Of a stretch of 64,000 nucleotides of DNA, positions 63,221 through 64,000 are shown piece by piece (the first letter of the stretch is position 1; every line of letters begins with the position of its first letter). A model generated the notes under the pieces. That model was not told the DNA's origin and searched no databases. It was given only the letters and a program-made list of their open reading frames with translations. Origin of the DNA: Cepaea nemoralis (lineage: Eukaryota > Mollusca > Gastropoda > Stylommatophora > Helicidae); the NCBI GenBank assembly GCA_014155875.1, contig JACEFZ010003497.1, positions 1 through 64,000 on the forward strand, read 5' to 3'. The translations under genes were made by a program, and so were the position numbers.

Positions 63221-63769
63221 CTTATATATAAATAAGGAGCGTATGTCTGTATCTATGTATCTATGTATGTCCTTTGTGCGCTCGCGAACGGCCCATCCGA
63301 TTGAGATGAAATTTTCTACACGCCTTCCTTTCAGTCCAGAGCTGTCAACTGTCATAGTTTTTTAGTGTGAAATCGCCTGCTTACTCAGTATTATTTCATT
63401 TTTCATTTTTCATTATAATTGTATATATTTCAGGGGACCTAACTCCGTAAAAGTTATTTCAAGGGGCATAACTTTTCTGTATAACTTATAGTCATATTGT
63501 GGCATCGTTTTCAAAGATTTATAAACTCTGTGTCCATAGTTATTTACCGGCATATGAGTTATAATAATAATGATACAAACTGTAAGGCATTTTAAAGTTT
63601 TCATAAAAATAATGCACAATGCATAACATTGTAACTCATCTTTATTTGCTTAAGAAGTTACTGTAGTCATGCAGGTGATTAGCAAGCGTTTTCATTAAAA
63701 ATAATGGATGGTGTCTGGAAGGACATTCTTTTAAGTTATTTTTTTTGTTGTATGAATTTAATGAGAACT
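63215..63769. other. No recognised gene
   Basis: CATCCGATTGAGATGAAATT and TGTCTGTATCTATGTATC resemble motifs near the ends of widespread transposon families, but I cannot name one. The rest is AT-rich. Confidence 0.4.
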
Positions 63770-63845
63770 TATATGACTACTTATGTGAATTAAATGAGAT
63801 GCTCCCCACCAGGGACTGGGCGAAGCCGGACAGGGTCAGGCAGAC

Positions 63846-63896
<51 letters not shown>

Positions 63897-64000
63897 TAGT
63901 CGGTAACGGGAACGGGAACTTATATGACTACTTATATGAATTAAATGAGATGCTCCACACCAGGAGCTGGGCAATGCCGGGCCGGGTCAGACAGACAGAC
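63770..64000. repeat. Tandem duplication of about 150 bp with CAGA repeats, cut by the window end
   Basis: ATATGACTACTTATGTGAAT near 63770 recurs near 63920 with a few changes. Both copies contain a GAGATGCTCC block and run into a CAGA repeat (63840-63897, then from about 63988). Confidence 0.9.

Overview
This is eukaryotic nuclear DNA, almost all of it repeats. Every long reading frame belongs to a retrotransposon, and the only recognisable host gene is a fragmentary, intron-containing PARP gene on the minus strand. There are no bacterial-type operons, ribosome binding sites, rRNA genes or CRISPR arrays. Several superfamilies of non-LTR elements, tRNA-derived SINEs, Ty3/Gypsy elements with integrase ahead of reverse transcriptase, and long microsatellites suggest an invertebrate. 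A mollusc or other lophotrochozoan is my best guess, from resemblance only.

Layout. 1-6.6 kb: a decayed RTE-like element (alpha1) split by a full-length I-like element (I-alpha1, 954-4800, with target-site duplication). 6.7-8.0 kb: a sequence with 47-bp inverted ends holding a SINE. 8.2-9.3 kb: a minus-strand RTE-like element (beta1) containing a second element (alpha2). 9.8-10.6 kb: one arm of an 0.8-kb inverted duplication whose partner is at 23.4-24.2 kb. 11.0-19.0 kb: Gypsy element G1 on the minus strand, with 441-bp LTRs that I read as identical but with broken coding regions. 19.4-29.1 kb: a cluster of I-like copies in both orientations. 29.6-32.2 kb: decayed non-LTR remnants. 32.8-33.0 kb: the last PARP exon, overlapping a 34-bp minisatellite. 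33.5-34.9 kb: an ORF1 (nucleic-acid-binding protein) of a non-LTR element with no ORF2. 35.4-36.0 kb: a SINE split by another short retroposon. 36.5-44.2 kb: a satellite array built on a 28-bp unit (56-bp dimers, 63-bp variants), split by a 4.1-kb non-LTR element (Z1). 44.7-45.2 kb: the first PARP coding exon. 45.4-46.0 kb: CTT/CCT repeats. 46-52.9 kb: fragments of Penelope-like and other non-LTR elements, plus SINEs. 52.9-62.8 kb: Gypsy element G2 on the plus strand, with 2.4-kb LTRs, inserted in a GAT repeat. 62.8-64 kb: a SINE, an AT repeat and a CAGA-bearing tandem duplication.

The region is a record of nested insertions. Many boundaries can be placed to the base because target-site duplications survive. 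Several microsatellites are the 3' tails of particular non-LTR families: CTAA for I-alpha, CTGATAA for I-beta, TTTAG/CTAAA for I-delta, GATG for alpha, AAG for beta, and probably GAT for one more. Families sharing 3' ends with SINEs, or with SINE core motifs, may supply their mobility. The two PARP exons lie in the right order and orientation for one gene of about 12.4 kb whose intron holds the satellite and Z1. The exon expected between them was not found and the first exon has a frameshift.
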